Under the pieces are notes generated by a model, which saw only the letters and a program-made list of their open reading frames with translations, was not told the origin of the DNA and ran no database searches. The position numbers and the translations under genes were made by a program. A DNA stretch of 11,885 nt, taken from positions 1 through 11,885 of the forward strand of contig MUZZ01000184.1 of NCBI GenBank assembly GCA_003266075.1. The letters run 5' to 3'. The DNA comes from Methanosphaera sp. rholeuAM74 (GTDB lineage: Archaea; Methanobacteriota; Methanobacteria; Methanobacteriales; Methanobacteriaceae). How positions within the stretch are numbered: the stretch's first letter is position 1; each line of letters opens with the position of its first letter. Shown in pieces: positions 1 to 5,882 of this stretch.

Positions 1-356
1 TAATGAGTGGGGGTATTGGTGGAGAACGTACTCGTGATGACCATAGTGGAGTATCTGACCAGTTATATGCTGCTTACGCAGAAGGTCGTGACTTACGTGA
101 CTTAACAGCTGTAGTAGGGGAAGAAGCATTAACAGAAAATGACTTGAAATACCTTAAATTTGCTGATGCATTTGAAGATCAGTTCATCAGACAGAGTCTG
201 GATGAAGACAGGTCTATTCAAGAAACTCTTGACCTAGGTTGGAAATTATTATCTATCTTACCTAAAACCGAACTTAAACGTGTTAAAGACGAATTTGTTG
301 AAAAATATTTACCAAGTGATGAAGCTGTTGAAGAAGAAGAAGCTGTTGAAGAATAG
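1..356 (+). CDS. atpB: A-type ATP synthase subunit B, 3' part
   Basis: This is the C-terminal part of the non-catalytic B subunit of the archaeal A1Ao ATP synthase, which alternates with the catalytic A subunit in the A1 head. The window opens inside the gene: the frame is already open at base 1, and the ATG at base 3 is an internal Met, not a start. About 118 residues remain of a protein usually near 460. The stretch DDHSGVSDQLYAAYAEGRDL is strongly typical of this subunit. The following helical C-terminal domain (FADAFEDQFI, then LPKTELKRV) also fits. The protein ends in a run of Glu and Val (EAVEEEEAVEE), a common acidic tail in this family. atpD follows after 55 bases, the usual ...A-B-D order at the end of Methanobacteriales ATP synthase operons. 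Identity is firm; only the 5' truncation limits the annotation. Confidence 0.96.
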   Translation, partial: MSGGIGGERTRDDHSGVSDQLYAAYAEGRDLRDLTAVVGEEALTENDLKYLKFADAFEDQFIRQSLDEDRSIQETLDLGWKLLSILPKTELKRVKDEFVEKYLPSDEAVEEEEAVEE

Positions 357-411
357 TTATTTTTCTTTAATACATCTTAATGGTAAGTATATCGGACAAG
401 GAGGCTAGATA

Positions 412-1062
412 ATGGCAAATGAAAAATTAGAGGGTGTCAATCCAACTCGTATGGAACTTCTTAATTTGAAAGACAGAGCTAAATTATCTACCAAAGGTCA
501 TAGTCTTCTTAAAGAAAAAAGAGATGCTCTAATTAAGGAGTTTTTTGAAATTCTTGATCGTGTTCAAGGTTCTCGTGATGAAGTTGAGAAAAAGTTAGCA
601 ATAGCTTACTCTGAATTAAATAAAGCTCAAATAGACATGGGAGATATGGCAGTTAAACGTGCAGCTTTATCTGTAAGAGAATCCATTGAATTGGATATTT
701 CATCAAGAAGTATTATGGGTGTTTCCGTCCCTGTTGTTAATAGTAAATCAACTACTAACGATGTGATAAGCAGAGGTTACGGTTTTGCTGGAACTAGTGC
801 AAACTTAGACCTTGCAGCTAAGGAATTTGAAGAATCAATTAAGATTATCATTGAACTTGGTGAAATCGAAAAGACTATTATCATGTTAGCTAAAGAAGTT
901 GAGTCAACAAAAAGAAGAGTAAATGCTTTAGAGCATGTAATGATTCCTCGTATAAACAACACGATTTCATTTATTGAAATGCGTTTAGAGGAAATGGAAA
1001 GGGAACAATTCGTGCAACTTAAGGTTATCAAACGTAACATTGATTCTAGGGATGCCGAATAA
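412..1062 (+). CDS. atpD: A-type ATP synthase subunit D
   Basis: Subunit D is the central-stalk rotor shaft of the A1Ao ATP synthase, turning inside the A3B3 head and coupling to subunits F and C. The 216-residue product has the family's usual length. It starts with the typical VNPTRMELLNLKDRAKLS segment (residues 9-26), followed by a long N-terminal helix. A central, less helical part lies near residues 95-130 (SRSIMGVSVPVV, GYGFAGTS). A second long helix ends the protein (RRVNALEHVMIPRINNTISF, about residues 169-188). These two helices form the antiparallel coiled coil of the shaft. The ATG at 412 is fixed by a strong ribosome binding site, AAGGAGG at 398-404, seven bases upstream. It is the last gene of the operon, and a hairpin with a T-tract follows at 1067-1096. 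Confidence 0.97.
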   Translation: MANEKLEGVNPTRMELLNLKDRAKLSTKGHSLLKEKRDALIKEFFEILDRVQGSRDEVEKKLAIAYSELNKAQIDMGDMAVKRAALSVRESIELDISSRSIMGVSVPVVNSKSTTNDVISRGYGFAGTSANLDLAAKEFEESIKIIIELGEIEKTIIMLAKEVESTKRRVNALEHVMIPRINNTISFIEMRLEEMEREQFVQLKVIKRNIDSRDAE

Positions 1063-1066
1063 TTTT

Positions 1067-1096
1067 CATGGATTTTCCATGATTATTCTTTTTTTC
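1067..1096 (+). terminator. Hairpin plus T-tract after the ATP synthase operon
   Basis: Bases 1067-1072 (CATGGA) and 1076-1081 (TCCATG) form a perfect six-pair stem with a TTT loop; an outer T-A pair (1066/1082) makes it seven. A run of seven T follows at 1089-1095. This resembles a bacterial intrinsic terminator. In archaea the T-tract alone is usually what matters, so the hairpin may serve mainly as 3'-end protection. Confidence 0.6.
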
Positions 1097-1193
1097 AACC
1101 TTTTCTATTAAATAACAATATTTCTATTTTTTCGAAAATTATATTACTTTAATTCAACTAATCTATCTATATCAAATTTATGGATGTATTATT

Positions 1194-2276
1194 ATTTCAA
1201 AAATATTAGTCGTAGGTTCTAATACTCGTGCTGTATCCAAGTCTTTGAAGGATTTGGGTTATGTCGTGTATGCTACAAGTTTTTTTTATTTAGTTGACCA
1301 ACTTAGCTTTGTTGATAAGTTAATTGTTCCCAGTAGCTTCGAATCATTTGATTTGAGAGTTTTAGAGGATTTGGCTCTTGACTATGTTAATGAAGTTGAT
1401 TACATTATTTTCACTAGTGATGTTAACTTTTCTCGTTTTCCGAAGTCAAAGATTATTGGCAATGTTGATACTGGTGCTATTAATGATAAGTTTAAGCTTT
1501 ATAAGAAGTTGTATAAGAATTTTCTACTGCCTGAGACATATCTATTAAATGATTTTAATGAGGCATTGGAGGTTGTCAATAACTCTGATAAGTCATTCCT
1601 TGTCAAGCCTAGGTTTGGCTCTGGTGGTGTGGGCATTGACTGGTTTAATAAGGATTCTATTATAAATAATGATTTCATCTTACAGGAGTATGTTAGTGGT
1701 AGTAGCATTAGCAGTTCTTTTCTTGCATATCCTGGTAGTGACATTACTATGTTGTGTGTCAGTGACCAAGTTATTGGTTCTAAGCGTCTTGGTGCTAGTA
1801 ATTTCATGTACTGTGGCAATGTGACTCCTTTTATCAGGGATGTTCCTAAGGTGCATAATATTTCTTCTAAGATTGCTAGGATGTGTAGGTTACGTGGTGT
1901 TAACGGTATTGACTTTGTCTTGCAGGGGGATAGGGTTTATGTCTTGGAGGTTAATCCTAGGATTTGTGGAACTTTTGAGAACATTGAAACTTCATTTGAT
2001 ATCAACCTGGCTAAGGCACATATAGATTCTTGCAACAATGATTATTTTAACCTGCCTTCACTTAGAAACTTCAGCGTTAAATTGATTCCTTATTCATTTA
2101 TTGATAGTGCATATACTTTAAGCAGTACTGATAATGTGCATGATATATCTAGCATGGATTATGTTATAAAAAAAGGCTCACCCATTGCAACAATAATAAC
2201 AAGCGACAGAATCCTAGAAAATGCTATGAGCAAGGCTCAGAGACTTCAAAAAATAATATATAATAGTAAAAAATAG
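1194..2276 (+). CDS. ATP-grasp ligase, probably COG2232-like; start unclear
   Basis: This is a predicted ATP-grasp carboxylate-amine/thiol ligase with unknown substrate. Counting from base 1194, residues 3-27 (KILVVGSNTRAVSKSL...) are the Rossmann-like N-terminal strand and helix found in predicted carboligases related to biotin carboxylase (COG2232). The ATP-binding part has K138 in LVKPRFGSGGVG, with the Gly-rich loop at 142-147. LQEYVSG follows at about 163-169. The metal-binding motif EVNPRICGT has E252, N254 and R256. The first conventional start in frame is TTG 1245, but it would remove the N-terminal strand. Upstream in this frame there is no ATG, GTG or TTG back to the stop at 1113-1115. 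I placed the start at ATT 1194, although 1191 is also possible. An ATG at 1184 is one base out of frame. Members of this family occur near methanogen C1-cofactor genes, so a cofactor role is possible but not shown. The last ~38 codons switch to A/C-ending codons. Confidence 0.8.
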   Translation: MSKILVVGSNTRAVSKSLKDLGYVVYATSFFYLVDQLSFVDKLIVPSSFESFDLRVLEDLALDYVNEVDYIIFTSDVNFSRFPKSKIIGNVDTGAINDKFKLYKKLYKNFLLPETYLLNDFNEALEVVNNSDKSFLVKPRFGSGGVGIDWFNKDSIINNDFILQEYVSGSSISSSFLAYPGSDITMLCVSDQVIGSKRLGASNFMYCGNVTPFIRDVPKVHNISSKIARMCRLRGVNGIDFVLQGDRVYVLEVNPRICGTFENIETSFDINLAKAHIDSCNNDYFNLPSLRNFSVKLIPYSFIDSAYTLSSTDNVHDISSMDYVIKKGSPIATIITSDRILENAMSKAQRLQKIIYNSKK

Positions 2277-2277
2277 T

Positions 2278-2436
2278 TTATATAATTCCAAACTGGAGTA
2301 AAATGAATACGATTACGCCAAAGGCTATTAAAAACGTTGAAATAATTGCTACTCTAGTGTACCAATAAAACAGTTTAACCTTCCTTTCTGGGTCTTGTTC
2401 CAAGTATTTTTTTAGTGGATCTTCATAATTAGGCAT
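2278..2436 (-). CDS. Small single-helix membrane protein (52 aa)
   Basis: This is a short gene starting MPNYEDPLKKYLEQDPERKV. Its N-terminal ~28 residues are charged and presumably cytoplasmic. They are followed by one strongly hydrophobic segment at about residues 29-52 (VAIISTFLIAFGVIVFILLQ) that runs to the C-terminus. That architecture, a highly charged soluble head with one clean transmembrane helix, argues for a real protein rather than chance. A plausible ribosome binding site (AAAAGGT on the minus strand, within 2441-2452) precedes the ATG at the usual distance. The stop codon lies one base from the stop of the convergent ATP-grasp gene. It sits 73 bases downstream of tRNA-Gln on the same strand and could be co-transcribed with it or use its own promoter. 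I do not recognise a named family. Its size suggests an accessory subunit of a membrane complex, which is speculation. Confidence 0.75.
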   Translation of the reverse strand: MPNYEDPLKKYLEQDPERKVKLFYWYTRVAIISTFLIAFGVIVFILLQFGII

Positions 2437-2509
2437 TTATAAAACCTTTTTCATAGTTAATATTTTAATTTAATCTAATTATCTAAAAATAGTAAATAAT
2501 ATTTTGGTA

Positions 2510-2581
2510 TAGTCCCGAGCGGAGTCGAACCGCTGTCCCCGGTTCCAAAGACCGGGAGGATTGCCACTACCCTACGGGACT
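2510..2581 (-). tRNA. tRNA-Gln (anticodon TTG)
   Basis: A complete cloverleaf can be folded on the minus strand. The acceptor stem is AGTCCCG/CGGGACT (7 pairs) and the D stem is GGGT/ATCC. The anticodon stem is CCGGT/ACCGG with loop CTTTGGA. The T stem is AGCGG/CCGCT with loop TTCGACT. The discriminator is A at 2510. The anticodon is TTG (plus-strand bases 2546-2548), reading CAA and probably CAG. The 3' CCA is not encoded and must be added by the CCA-adding enzyme. In archaea this tRNA is normally charged with Glu and then amidated by GatDE. No intron is seen. Confidence 0.97.
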
Positions 2582-2609
2582 ATCTATCAGTACTATTACA
2601 GTACACTAC

Positions 2610-2617
2610 TATTTATA
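2610..2617 (-). promoter_or_regulatory. TATA box for tRNA-Gln
   Basis: The minus strand reads TATAAATA here, centred about 32 bases upstream of the mature tRNA 5' end. This spacing fits an archaeal TATA box with transcription starting a few bases before the tRNA. Confidence 0.5.
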
Positions 2618-2751
2618 TCATAAGTCATTATTATACTTTTTGTTTTTGTTTTATCTCCGACCCTAAAAACACACACACCAAAAAAAATTCATCATTTAAA
2701 TACTTTTTCACAACATATTTAAATATTAAAATAAAGATAACTTAATGTTAG

Positions 2752-2773
2752 AATTAAGATTTAAATCTTAATT
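2752..2773. repeat. 22-nt perfect palindrome
   Basis: The half-site AATTAAGATTT is followed directly by its exact complement AAATCTTAATT, with no spacer. The symmetry stops at both edges. It lies about 50-70 bases upstream of the probable TATA box of the surface-protein gene, so a dimeric regulator site is one reading. In such AT-rich DNA a palindrome of this kind can also be structural. Confidence 0.6.
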
Positions 2774-2821
2774 AATTGCTTATGAATATTTGAGAATATG
2801 ATTATCAAATTAAGAAACTAA

Positions 2822-2830
2822 GATATAAAC
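2822..2830 (+). promoter_or_regulatory. Probable TATA box of the surface-protein gene
   Basis: GATATAAAC preceded by an A-rich, BRE-like AAACTAA matches the archaeal promoter pattern. Transcription would begin near 2850. The assignment is by pattern only. Confidence 0.4.
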
Positions 2831-2923
2831 AAGTGTACATTTTCAAAGGATTAGCTTTAACAACAACATGTCTATGATGATGCTACATTATACATCACAT
2901 TCAAACATTCAAAACAAAAATAC

Positions 2924-2941
2924 CTTTACTCAACAGTAAAG
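2924..2941 (+). promoter_or_regulatory. Leader hairpin (7-bp stem, CAAC loop)
   Basis: CTTTACT (2924-2930) pairs perfectly with AGTAAAG (2935-2941) across a four-base loop, about 45 bases upstream of the ribosome binding site of the surface-protein gene. It may stabilise the leader or modulate translation; no known riboswitch is recognised. Confidence 0.35.
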
Positions 2942-2984
2942 CCCACAGCATGTACTAAAAAACATTTCTATCTTGGTTTATATT

Positions 2985-2993
2985 GGAGGCGAT
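2985..2993 (+). promoter_or_regulatory. Strong ribosome binding site that points to an ATT start
   Basis: GGAGGCGAT differs by one base from the ideal archaeal GGAGGTGAT. Its GGAGG core ends seven bases before ATT 2997, the same spacing seen between GGAGG and ATG in atpD in this window. No ATG, GTG or TTG lies in frame at that distance. The site therefore places initiation at ATT 2997, directly before a signal peptide. Confidence 0.6.
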
Positions 2994-2996
2994 AAG

Positions 2997-5594
2997 ATTA
3001 AGAGAAGTTTGATTTTGATATTCTTCATATGTGCATTAGTAAGTCTATCTGCAGTAAATGCAGTAAATGATGATAATACAGTAATAAGCAATACTACTAG
3101 TGTACATAGTCAGGATATAACTCCTGATAACGTGGAGAATTCAAAGATTGAATCAAATTGTATTGAAAAAAATATGATAAGCAGTAATGACAATACAAGT
3201 GATAAAATAATAACTGACACAGACACAAACACAAGAGTAGAACAGCAAAGCATATCAAAAAATAATAAAGAAAACAAGACAAGTAACACACTACTAACTA
3301 CAAGTATATCAATAGACAACATAACATACGCTAAAAAAGGAGCTACTACAAATATCAACGCAGTAATAGTAGATAGTAATAATAACCCTGTAACTAGGGG
3401 AGATGTAGTAGTAAAAATAAATGGTTTGACAATAAATAAGTTAACATTAAATGGCTCTAACAAGATAAGCATAAACTATGATTCTTCAGCTCTAAGAGCT
3501 AAACTATATAACATAACAATAAAATACGGTAGAAACAGCCAATACGATCAAACCATTAGTGAAAGTAAGCTAAGAATAGTATCCAAAGTAACAAGTTACA
3601 CTCATAGTGAAATATTGGATGCAGCTAACAGAACAACTAATTACATCCGGAAATACGATGTTTTACCAAACTATGTGACAATAGCAACAGATCATGTTCT
3701 AATGAATGACTTCCTCTATATGCTGCTGTGTTCTATTAATTCAACTGCACGAGTATATAATGGTGAGTTTTCAAGCTATGTTTCACTTTCAACAACAAAC
3801 TGTGATGGTCAGAGAATATATCAAAGTGAATACATGAATTTAGCAGACTCTATTAAACAGTGTTATATAGTAAATGGTCGTCAGCCACAGAACTTCGTAT
3901 CAAGTGTTGGTAACCTATCCTTTGATGATGTCTTGTACTTCTATAGTAGGGTTGTTTCATATGAATATGAACATGGTGCATACTCATACTTTGGTACAGT
4001 AATAAAGTTAAACAATACAAACGATTATTATCACAACACTAAACAGAAAATCAATATCGATTTGACTTCATATAAGGTTTATGCAAATACTAAGGCTCAA
4101 ATAACGGCTAACTTGACCTATGGGGATGGTACAGCAGTAGACAATGTGCTAGTAGCATTCAAAATCAACGGATTATCCATTGGTTCTGCCAAGGCTAGTG
4201 AGGGTGTTGCAACAATAAACTTCACAGTACCTAACTGGGGAGCAAAAGATTACACCTTAGTAGCTAAAGTCGGAGAATCAGGTAGTAACTATGCAACAAA
4301 CAAAACAAGCAAATTCACAGTATTATCCGATCAGACAACGAATAATACGACAACAACAACACGTAATACTAAAATTAATGTAGATTCCATCATATTTGGA
4401 AAAATAAACAATACTGTTAAACTAGTTGCTACGATAACTGATACCAAGGGTGTTGGTGTAAATACTGGTAAGGTAGCATTCAAGGTCAACCAGAAGACAG
4501 TTGGCGTGGTAGATGTTTCCAATTCAAAGGCTACACTATCATATTATCCATCAGGCTTAACCGCAAAGATGTATAACTTGTCTGTAGTTTACTCAGGTGA
4601 TACCGGATACAACGCTTCACGCACAGAATCTAAGTTGAAGATACTGACACATTTATCTGTTTACAACTACTCAGAGATTCTTGATGGAGCAAACCGTACA
4701 AAAGTTTTCATAGAAACATACAATGCTCTACCAAACTATGTGACATTAAATGGTGACCATGTGTCAATGTGTGACTTCCTATACCTGTTAACTCAAGCTA
4801 TTAACAAGTCATCTGCCTATGTTGACGGTGAATTCTCACACACCCAGTCAACGTCCAAGACGAACTGTTATGATCAGAAGATAACCAAGGACAACTACAT
4901 GGCACTAGCAAATACCATTGCAAAGTACTATGCTGAAAATGGAAAACAGCCTGCAACTTTCAAGTCCAATGTTGGAAACATGAGCTTTGAAGATACAGTA
5001 TATTTCTACACTCGTGCCGTAGCTTTCATATACAATAATGACATCATGCCAGCTTATGGTACAGTACTGGATTACTCTGGTGGAAGCAATGATGGAAGTT
5101 CAGATATATCTTCCCTAGTAGGTAATAACACCTATTCATCAGATTATGAGAAGTACCTTGACAAGACAGCTAATTGTCAGGTAAACGATTCTGCAATAAA
5201 AAGTGCTGTTAAAAAGGCAATAAATGGTGTTAGTGGTTCATATAATCAAGCTAAAGCAATATTTGATTATGTGAATGACTTGACAAGTTACAGCTATTAT
5301 TATAATACGAGAAACGGTGCACTTAAGACTTTAAGCCTAAAATATGGTAACTGTGTTGACATGAGTCACCTCGTGATTGCAATGTTCAGGACTGCTGGTC
5401 TTCCAGCTAGGTACGTCCACGGTCAGAACTGCCGATTCAGGAGTGGACTGGTTGTAGGACACGTCTGGGCTGAAGTATATGTGAATGGTAAATGGTACAG
5501 TTGTGATGCAACATCCAATAGTAACAGCTTTGGTAAGATTGTTAACTGGAGTTCATGTACCTCAACAACTAGATACATCTCCCTGCCATTCTAA
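2997..5594 (+). CDS. Secreted pseudomurein-binding protein with transglutaminase-like (C71-like) domain
   Basis: This is a secreted cell-wall protein, likely bound to pseudomurein and possibly cleaving it. Counting from ATT 2997 (865 residues), a signal peptide covers about 1-22 (KRSLILIFFICALVSLS). A Ser/Thr/Asn-rich linker follows, then an Ig-like domain near 102-195. Two pseudomurein-binding repeats lie near 200-248 and 275-327, the first with LPNYV. An Ig-like domain spans 350-444, another 458-550, and two more binding repeats about 555-604 and 628-682. The C-terminal ~130 residues form a transglutaminase-like fold with C786 (YGNCVDMSHL), H822 (VVGHVWAEVYV) and D837 (WYSCDATS), the expected Cys-His-Asp triad. 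The overall plan, wall-binding repeats plus such a domain, matches the pseudomurein endoisopeptidases PeiW/PeiP (peptidase family C71). Many N-X-S/T sites suggest N-glycosylation. No C-terminal membrane anchor is seen. The alternative is a purely adhesive protein. TTG 2973 would be the first conventional start but has no ribosome binding site. Confidence 0.85.
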   Translation: MKRSLILIFFICALVSLSAVNAVNDDNTVISNTTSVHSQDITPDNVENSKIESNCIEKNMISSNDNTSDKIITDTDTNTRVEQQSISKNNKENKTSNTLLTTSISIDNITYAKKGATTNINAVIVDSNNNPVTRGDVVVKINGLTINKLTLNGSNKISINYDSSALRAKLYNITIKYGRNSQYDQTISESKLRIVSKVTSYTHSEILDAANRTTNYIRKYDVLPNYVTIATDHVLMNDFLYMLLCSINSTARVYNGEFSSYVSLSTTNCDGQRIYQSEYMNLADSIKQCYIVNGRQPQNFVSSVGNLSFDDVLYFYSRVVSYEYEHGAYSYFGTVIKLNNTNDYYHNTKQKINIDLTSYKVYANTKAQITANLTYGDGTAVDNVLVAFKINGLSIGSAKASEGVATINFTVPNWGAKDYTLVAKVGESGSNYATNKTSKFTVLSDQTTNNTTTTTRNTKINVDSIIFGKINNTVKLVATITDTKGVGVNTGKVAFKVNQKTVGVVDVSNSKATLSYYPSGLTAKMYNLSVVYSGDTGYNASRTESKLKILTHLSVYNYSEILDGANRTKVFIETYNALPNYVTLNGDHVSMCDFLYLLTQAINKSSAYVDGEFSHTQSTSKTNCYDQKITKDNYMALANTIAKYYAENGKQPATFKSNVGNMSFEDTVYFYTRAVAFIYNNDIMPAYGTVLDYSGGSNDGSSDISSLVGNNTYSSDYEKYLDKTANCQVNDSAIKSAVKKAINGVSGSYNQAKAIFDYVNDLTSYSYYYNTRNGALKTLSLKYGNCVDMSHLVIAMFRTAGLPARYVHGQNCRFRSGLVVGHVWAEVYVNGKWYSCDATSNSNSFGKIVNWSSCTSTTRYISLPF
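3300..5069 (+). repeat. Internal duplication of an Ig-like plus two-binding-repeat unit
   Basis: The protein segments encoded at about 3300-4007 and 4368-5069 align along their whole length. Shared anchors are SEILD(A/G)ANRT, LPNYVT, DHV(L/S)M, (V/F)GN(L/M)SF(D/E)D and YFY(S/T)R. The unit is one Ig-like domain followed by two pseudomurein-binding repeats. A third, unpaired Ig-like domain (about 4044-4328) separates the copies. Similarity is clear in protein and only partial in DNA, so the duplication is not recent. Confidence 0.75.
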
Positions 5595-5608
5595 TTTCCA
5601 CTTTATTC

Positions 5609-5627
5609 TTTTTTATTATCTTTTTTT
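5609..5627 (+). terminator. T-tract terminator after the surface-protein gene
   Basis: Runs of six T (5609-5614) and seven T (5621-5627) begin 15 bases after the stop codon. T-tracts without a strong hairpin are the usual archaeal termination signal. Confidence 0.5.
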
Positions 5628-5707
5628 GTTGATTATTCTTGATTAAGACATAATTCATTTCTTTTAGGTAATATTGCCACGTTTTTACTAAGTTTTTCCA
5701 TGTATTT

Positions 5708-5732
5708 CTAATTCATGAATTAGTTATAAATA
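5708..5732 (+). promoter_or_regulatory. 16-nt palindrome abutting a TATA-like element upstream of mer
   Basis: CTAATTCATGAATTAG (5708-5723) is a perfect palindrome. It is followed immediately by TTATAAATAA (5724-5733 region), a good archaeal TATA box. A protein bound to the palindrome would touch the BRE, so it is a candidate operator. If this promoter drives mer, the leader is about 130 bases. A second TATA-like element at 5800-5806, flanked by ATTATTAGTA repeats, is an alternative promoter. Confidence 0.4.
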
Positions 5733-5869
5733 ACGATTATTGGACAAGTATCTCATCATATTTTCCACTATTTTTCGTTAATTATTAGTATTGCTTATCA
5801 TATATACTATTATTAGTAATTATTTTATGGAAGGATTGTTTTTTTTCAGATAATTTTAAAAAAATATTT

Positions 5870-5875
5870 GGGGGT
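5870..5875 (+). promoter_or_regulatory. Ribosome binding site fixing the TTG start of mer
   Basis: GGGGGT lies seven bases before TTG 5883. It supports that codon over TTG 5868, which would overlap this site and add five residues not found in Mer proteins. Confidence 0.65.
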
Positions 5876-5882
5876 ATATTAT

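Larger units (their letters stand above)
2582..2996. other. Non-coding stretch between tRNA-Gln and the surface-protein gene
   Basis: I find no supportable gene in this very AT-rich stretch. It holds the tRNA promoter at its left end, a short CA repeat near 2670-2680, a 22-nt perfect palindrome (2752-2773), a probable TATA box (2822-2830), a leader hairpin (2924-2941) and a strong ribosome binding site (2985-2993). The promoter-to-start distance implies a leader of roughly 145 bases for the surface-protein mRNA. Confidence 0.6.

Noticed and set aside
2668..2690. Short CA repeat followed by an A run
   Set aside because: It is too short to be a microsatellite of note and has no coding frame whose length it would change.
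3110..3472. A 120-codon hydrophobic open frame on the minus strand
   Set aside because: It is antisense to the Asn/Thr/Ile-rich part of the surface protein; the Leu/Val/Phe-rich translation is the expected shadow of that composition.
3300..5069. Possible CRISPR-like or DNA-level tandem repeat in the surface-protein gene
   Set aside because: The repetition is at protein-domain level with diverged DNA; spacing and length do not fit a CRISPR array, and no cas genes are present.
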